A stretch of 64,000 bases of DNA from Maribacter aestuarii (GTDB taxonomy: Bacteria > Bacteroidota > Bacteroidia > Flavobacteriales > Flavobacteriaceae), in contig NZ_CP107031.2 of assembly GCF_027474845.2 (NCBI RefSeq), forward strand, positions 1,874,501 through 1,938,500, given 5' to 3'. The notes beneath the pieces are model-generated. The model was given only the letters and a program-made list of their open reading frames with translations. It made no database searches and was not told the origin of the DNA. Position numbers and translations under genes: made by a program. Shown piece by piece: positions 62,438 through 64,000 of the stretch. Position 1 is the stretch's first letter, and the number at the start of each line of letters is the position of its first letter.

Positions 62438-63316
62438 ATGCTCTCCATAGCAAACTTGAACAAGACGTATCCGAACGGAACACAGGCCTTAAACGATGTA
62501 AACCTAGAAATAGGTACGGGGATGTTCGGATTGTTAGGCCCTAACGGCGCAGGAAAATCAACGTTAATGCGCACCATCGCCACCTTGCAATTGGCCGATA
62601 GCGGCACTATCACTTTCAATGACATTGATGTGTTTTCAGCGCCGGACGAGTTGCGGAAGATACTGGGTTACCTGCCACAGGATTTTGGGGTGTACCCAAA
62701 AGTATCGGCAGAAATGATGCTGAACCATATTGCCAAAATAAAAGGGATTCAAAATAAGAACGAACGCAAATCCTATGTTTCAGATTTGCTGAACAAGGTA
62801 AACCTCTACAAATTCAGGAAACGTAATCTGGGCGATTATTCGGGCGGAATGCGGCAACGTTTTGGAATTGCACAGGCATTGATAGGAAATCCAAAATTGA
62901 TTATTGTAGATGAACCCACAGCCGGGCTAGATCCCTTGGAACGTAATCGTTTTCACAACCTGCTAAGTGAACTTGGAGAAGACGCCGTGGTTATTTTGTC
63001 TACCCATATCGTGGACGATGTGGTTAACCTATGTACCAATATGGCCGTGTTCAATGAAGGTAAGATAGTTGTACAAGGACATCCACAGACCTTATCCAAT
63101 ACATTGGATAACAAGGTTTTCAGAAAAAAGATAGCTAAAAAGGATATTGAAAAATACCAAACGGAATATACAGTTTTGTCCACCTATTTGAGGAGCGGTA
63201 ATTTGAATGTGAACGTTTACAGTGATAGTCATCCGGGGGATGGTTTTGAACCGGTAAACAATAATTTGGAGGACTTTTATTTTTATAGTATCAATCAACC
63301 TCAAACCGTGGCCTAA
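62438..63316 (+). CDS. ABC transporter ATP-binding protein
   Basis: 292 residues. Walker A GPNGAGKST, Q-loop region LPQDFG, signature YSGGMRQR, Walker B LIIVDEPTAG and H-loop STHIV. Belongs to the CcmA/DrrA-like exporter class. Stop codon overlaps the start of the permease gene by one base, so they are translationally coupled. Substrate unknown. Confidence 0.93.
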   Translation: MLSIANLNKTYPNGTQALNDVNLEIGTGMFGLLGPNGAGKSTLMRTIATLQLADSGTITFNDIDVFSAPDELRKILGYLPQDFGVYPKVSAEMMLNHIAKIKGIQNKNERKSYVSDLLNKVNLYKFRKRNLGDYSGGMRQRFGIAQALIGNPKLIIVDEPTAGLDPLERNRFHNLLSELGEDAVVILSTHIVDDVVNLCTNMAVFNEGKIVVQGHPQTLSNTLDNKVFRKKIAKKDIEKYQTEYTVLSTYLRSGNLNVNVYSDSHPGDGFEPVNNNLEDFYFYSINQPQTVA

Positions 63317-64000
63317 TGAAGGAAATATTCTTGTTTGAGTTGAAGTACCGCCTTAGAAGGCCGGCAACGTACATCTATATCTTCCTCATGTTCCTGATTC
63401 CGCTTTTATTGGCGGTCTTTGATAAATCCATAACCGCGCAGTATACCAATAGCCCAAATGCCATTGTTAGCGTTCTTGGAGGGATGAGCATATTAGCGCT
63501 ATTCTTTTATGCGGCCATCATGGGTGTTCCTGTATTCAGAGATGAAGAGCATAAGACCGCACAGACCTATTTTACGTTCCCCATACCCGAGAAAAATTAT
63601 ATCCTGGGCCGCTTTTTGGGAAGTTTTACCATTGTTACCCTCATGAATTTGGCCGCGGTATTCGGCGCTATGATAGGGTATGGCTTGGGAGCGCTTTTGG
63701 ATAGGCCCGACTACGGTACGTATACCGATTTTAATTTTTGGTCCTATTTCCTTCCCTTTATTTACCTATTAACGTTCAATGCGTTCTTTGTGGGAAGCCT
63801 TTTCTTTAGTCTAATGACGTTTTTTAAACGGATGCCCATACTATATCTAGGCGGAATTGTTATTCTGTTGGCCACCATAGTTTCGGGTCAATTACTATCC
63901 AATTTGGATACCGAATGGTTAAGCGTTTATGTGGATCCTTTTGGGGAAACCGCGCATGGATACCTTACAAAATACTGGTCGGTTGACGAATTGAATACTA
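63316..64000 (+). CDS. ABC transporter permease (5' part only)
   Basis: 228 codons visible before the window edge. Starts MKEIFLFELKYRLRRPATY and contains several hydrophobic segments (YIFLMFLIPLLLAVF, ILALFFYAAIMGV, LLTFNAFFVGSLFF). Cotranslated with the ATPase. The 3' part is not in view. Confidence 0.9.
   Translation, partial: MKEIFLFELKYRLRRPATYIYIFLMFLIPLLLAVFDKSITAQYTNSPNAIVSVLGGMSILALFFYAAIMGVPVFRDEEHKTAQTYFTFPIPEKNYILGRFLGSFTIVTLMNLAAVFGAMIGYGLGALLDRPDYGTYTDFNFWSYFLPFIYLLTFNAFFVGSLFFSLMTFFKRMPILYLGGIVILLATIVSGQLLSNLDTEWLSVYVDPFGETAHGYLTKYWSVDELNT

Overview
The window looks like a chromosome segment of a marine Flavobacteriaceae bacterium (Bacteroidota). The support is modest GC, Bacteroidota-type promoters (TAnnTTTG -7 boxes), SUF-type iron-sulfur genes as the only Fe-S system in view, many Cys lipoproteins, a type IX secretion (T9SS) tail on a subtilase, and family-typical proteins (SdpI, DUF2480, DUF3078, DUF6090, DUF3140). 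The genus cannot be fixed from sequence alone. I see no rRNA, tRNA or CRISPR.

Layout. 0-12.6 kb: housekeeping and secreted peptidases, mostly on the minus strand: a truncated BNR/VPS10-like propeller protein, two overlapping M28 lipoprotein peptidases, SdpI, an M24 aminopeptidase, BrnQ, an AraC-type membrane regulator and ThiL. 12.7-15.3 kb: two surface lipoproteins with repeated beta-propeller-like blades. 15.4-26.7 kb: a SUF gene region on the plus strand (sufA-like, sufB, sufC, sufD, sufS, sufE, sufT) with inserted passengers: a lactonase-like MBL lipoprotein, an outer-membrane protein, an M43 protease, a four-helix-bundle protein, DUF2480 and DUF3078. sufC carries a net -1 frameshift in a G/A homopolymer tract. 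27-36 kb: hflX, a nuclease/phosphatase-fold protein, a T9SS subtilase, an AT-rich deacetylase/formyltransferase pair and a PolB-like exonuclease.

36-57 kb is the accessory region and the main discovery candidate. About 21 consecutive genes all lie on the minus strand, mostly one gene per unit, separated by long palindromic repeats, and they end beside a tyrosine recombinase (57177-58004) transcribed in the opposite direction. This is integron geometry: the recombinase 5' end faces the array and cassettes read away from it. Many genes are bracketed by short cassette-specific complementary ends (GTTAGGCAG...CTGCCTAAC; GTTGGCAAC...GTTGCCAAC; GTTGTGCGT...ACGCACAAC), which is the signature of integron cassettes (core and inverse core of the same circle). 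Three copies of a 410-bp gene-less cassette, each of exactly the same length, sit at three positions. The recombinase has the R-H-R-Y residues and an IntI-like SPLD tail but appears to lack the extra helix insertion that defines IntI, and the spacer sites (about 125-390 bp) are mostly longer than classical attC. I propose an integron-like cassette system of Bacteroidota run by a Xer-like recombinase. The cargo is mostly exported proteins (serine hydrolases, lipoproteins, an outer-membrane protein, an S9 peptidase of clearly foreign GC content), plus VOC proteins, an AraC regulator and a possible immunity-protein pair.

58-64 kb returns to core genes: a tight minus-strand cluster hemB - serine hydrolase - CNNM/CBS protein - ogt, then a plus-strand ABC exporter pair whose permease runs off the window.
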